DNA from: Candidatus Coatesiibacteriota bacterium | GTDB taxonomy: Bacteria > RBG-13-66-14 > B26-G2 | Direction of reading: 5' to 3' | NCBI GenBank assembly: GCA_003647715.1 | Contig: QMNJ01000070.1 | Location: 1 to 7,846, forward strand | Length of the DNA: 7,846 nucleotides | Shown here: one piece after another, positions 6,526 through 7,846 of the stretch | Layout of the letters: each line of letters begins with the position of its first letter | Position numbering within the stretch: the first letter of the stretch is position 1 | Program-made: the position numbers and the translations under genes | The notes under the pieces: generated by a model | Seen by the model: the letters and a program-made list of their open reading frames with translations, nothing else | What the model was told of the DNA's origin: nothing | Databases searched by the model: none

Positions 6526-7846
6526 ATGAAGTTCAAATATCTGGTGATGGAGAGATTCAAGAGGTTCAGAGAACCTACTCGCTTTTCGTTCACTGATGGC
6601 ATAAATGTGGTCTATGGTCCTAATGAATCGGGCAAGTCAACTACCCTATTGGCTCTTGAGACAGCAATGTTCAAGTCGGTAAGGCATACAAAATATAAGC
6701 CAGAATCACTGATTTCATGGGGAACAGACAGAGGTTGGATTCTGGAGGTTGGTGGAGAAACTGAGAAGGGGGATTTTGCAATAAAGAGGAACTTCTCAAA
6801 TAAGAGCGAATCCATAAAAATACCATCAGGGGAATACACACACCACAAAAAAATATTGGAAGGTGTCGGTGAGATTCTAACATTCACGGATGAGAGCATT
6901 CTCACATCAACTATACTTATAAGACAGGGCGAGATGTTAGAACTTGATAAATCAAGTTTGTCAAACCAATTGAAGGCAGTGATAACAGGTGGGGTTGAAA
7001 ATATAGATAACATTATAAAAAAAGCATATATACTTGCTAATAGGTGTAGAAAAGACCCAAGAACTCCAGAATACATAATAAAGGAGACGGAAGAGAACCT
7101 TTACAATCTCAAAAACAGGCGAGATGAACTATCAAGGTCTGTCAATACTATTCTCCAGAAACGCACAGAACTCCAAGAAATGAAAAAACAATATAAAGAG
7201 AAGTCAGAAAATCTAAAAATAAAGGAGGAAGTATTAGAGAAGAACAGGGAACTCATACAGAAGAGAGCAGAGCAGGAGGAGATAAAAAAGAAGTGGGAAC
7301 AATACAAAAAATTCAAGGAGGATAAAAAGGAATTGATGACCAAGAAGGAAAAGCAATCAGAGATAAGGAAAATAACACCTGATGATATAGAATCAATAAG
7401 GAAGTACAATATTTTATTAAAGCACTCAGATAAGACAAAGGCAGGTTTTAATAGGAAGTTGGGCTATATATTCAGTATTGCCGGTGTCATATCACTTGGC
7501 TTTAGTATTATATCTGGAATATCAAGAGGATTTCACACATCTTCAATATTGGCAGGTCTACTTGGAGGCATCCTTCTCATAGGGGGGACAATCATTGCAA
7601 GAATGAAGGGCATAGGTATTAACATAGCCGGTTTAGAGAGTGAGATTAAGGTAATTCTTAAGAAATATGATGAACAATCTGTTGATGATTTCGAGAAAAG
7701 ATTTGATGAGCAGAAAAAAATAGAGAATGAAATTAAATCGCTTGAGGATAGAATATACGCTTATACAGGTGGACTTGAACCTTATGATTATGAGAAGAGC
7801 GTTTCTGGTCTTGATTTAGAATACAGCGCCCTTGACAAAGAGATAG
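6526..7846 (+). CDS. Rad50/SbcC-like AAA ATPase with transmembrane hairpin (YhaN-like), partial at right edge
   Basis: The first 440 residues are present and the C-terminal half lies beyond the window. This is an SMC-type ATPase expected to partner the nuclease encoded just before it. The N-terminus has the Rad50-type start (strand, then RFKRF) and Walker A GPNESGKST (31-39). A Q-loop follows at Q134 within LIRQGEM. Residues about 183-300 are rich in Lys and Glu and look like the first arm of a coiled coil. Two strongly hydrophobic segments come next (about 312-332 and 339-358), joined by a short loop SRGFHTSS and flanked by Lys/Arg. A second charged helical stretch starts near 367. The only Cys seen is C174, with no CxxC hook. 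This layout matches Bacillus YhaN rather than E. coli SbcC. Walker B, the signature motif and the returning arm should lie to the right. The reading frame is open to the last base and is not an artefact of truncation. Confidence 0.88.
   Translation, partial: MKFKYLVMERFKRFREPTRFSFTDGINVVYGPNESGKSTTLLALETAMFKSVRHTKYKPESLISWGTDRGWILEVGGETEKGDFAIKRNFSNKSESIKIPSGEYTHHKKILEGVGEILTFTDESILTSTILIRQGEMLELDKSSLSNQLKAVITGGVENIDNIIKKAYILANRCRKDPRTPEYIIKETEENLYNLKNRRDELSRSVNTILQKRTELQEMKKQYKEKSENLKIKEEVLEKNRELIQKRAEQEEIKKKWEQYKKFKEDKKELMTKKEKQSEIRKITPDDIESIRKYNILLKHSDKTKAGFNRKLGYIFSIAGVISLGFSIISGISRGFHTSSILAGLLGGILLIGGTIIARMKGIGINIAGLESEIKVILKKYDEQSVDDFEKRFDEQKKIENEIKSLEDRIYAYTGGLEPYDYEKSVSGLDLEYSALDKEI
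7459..7599 (+). other. Encoded transmembrane hairpin in the coiled coil of the Rad50-like protein
   Basis: These bases encode residues about 312-358. There are two segments of roughly 20 mostly Ile, Leu, Gly, Val, Ser and Phe residues. The loop between them has 8 residues. Basic residues sit on the outer flanks (R310, K311 before; R359, K361 after), which by the positive-inside rule puts both coiled-coil arms in the cytoplasm and the loop outside. Confidence 0.8.

Noticed and set aside
6847..7023. Two runs of seven A in the Rad50-like gene, possible frameshift sites
   Set aside because: The frame stays open through both and the encoded motifs continue in order, so there is no sign of a frameshift.
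6612..7409. Minus-strand frames of about 154 and 102 codons inside the Rad50-like gene
   Set aside because: They are mirror images of the coiled-coil coding region (Lys/Glu codons read backwards give Phe/Ser/Leu). They show no independent evidence.
1..7846. CRISPR arrays, insertion sequences, tRNA or rRNA genes
   Set aside because: I saw no regularly spaced direct repeats, transposase motifs or terminal inverted repeats. The non-coding space is only about 250 bases and is AT-rich without a cloverleaf-like sequence.

Overview
The window comes from an organism with moderate to low GC content. Arg is written mostly as AGA/AGG and Ile often as ATA. Shine-Dalgarno-like sequences precede several genes but not all. 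A full-length Mfd argues for a bacterium, or an archaeon that acquired the gene. The codon habit would fit an uncultured anaerobic or thermophilic lineage. I cannot name a taxon from the sequence alone.

Layout: (1) 1-160 is an AT-rich leader with no gene. (2) 161-3601 (+) encodes a complete transcription-repair coupling factor, Mfd. (3) 3598-4422 and 4412-5338 (-) are a two-gene ABC-2 type exporter, with the ATPase first and the permease second. The two genes overlap by 11 nt. The permease stop codon also overlaps the mfd stop codon in a convergent 4-nt overlap. (4) 5339-5430 is an AT-rich divergent intergenic region. (5) 5431-6525 (+) encodes an Mre11/SbcD-family metallophosphoesterase. The next gene starts at 6526, immediately after its stop codon, and runs off the right edge. 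It encodes a Rad50/SbcC-like ATPase.

The most interesting part is the last pair. The ATPase has a Rad50-type Walker A, a Q-loop and a first coiled coil. Where canonical Rad50/SbcC carries its zinc hook, it instead has two hydrophobic segments separated by a short loop, followed by a second coiled coil. This resembles the Bacillus YhaO/YhaN pair. It suggests a membrane-anchored Mre11-Rad50-like complex rather than a soluble, hook-dimerised one. Its nuclease partner has Thr where the family usually has the Asn of the GNHD motif. The ABC exporter also has several departures from consensus motifs.

The strands form three likely transcription units: mfd; the ABC operon (ATPase to permease); and the nuclease/ATPase operon. 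The last two share a divergent promoter region. mfd and the nuclease/ATPase pair are both DNA-repair functions, but the sequence shows no direct regulatory link between them.
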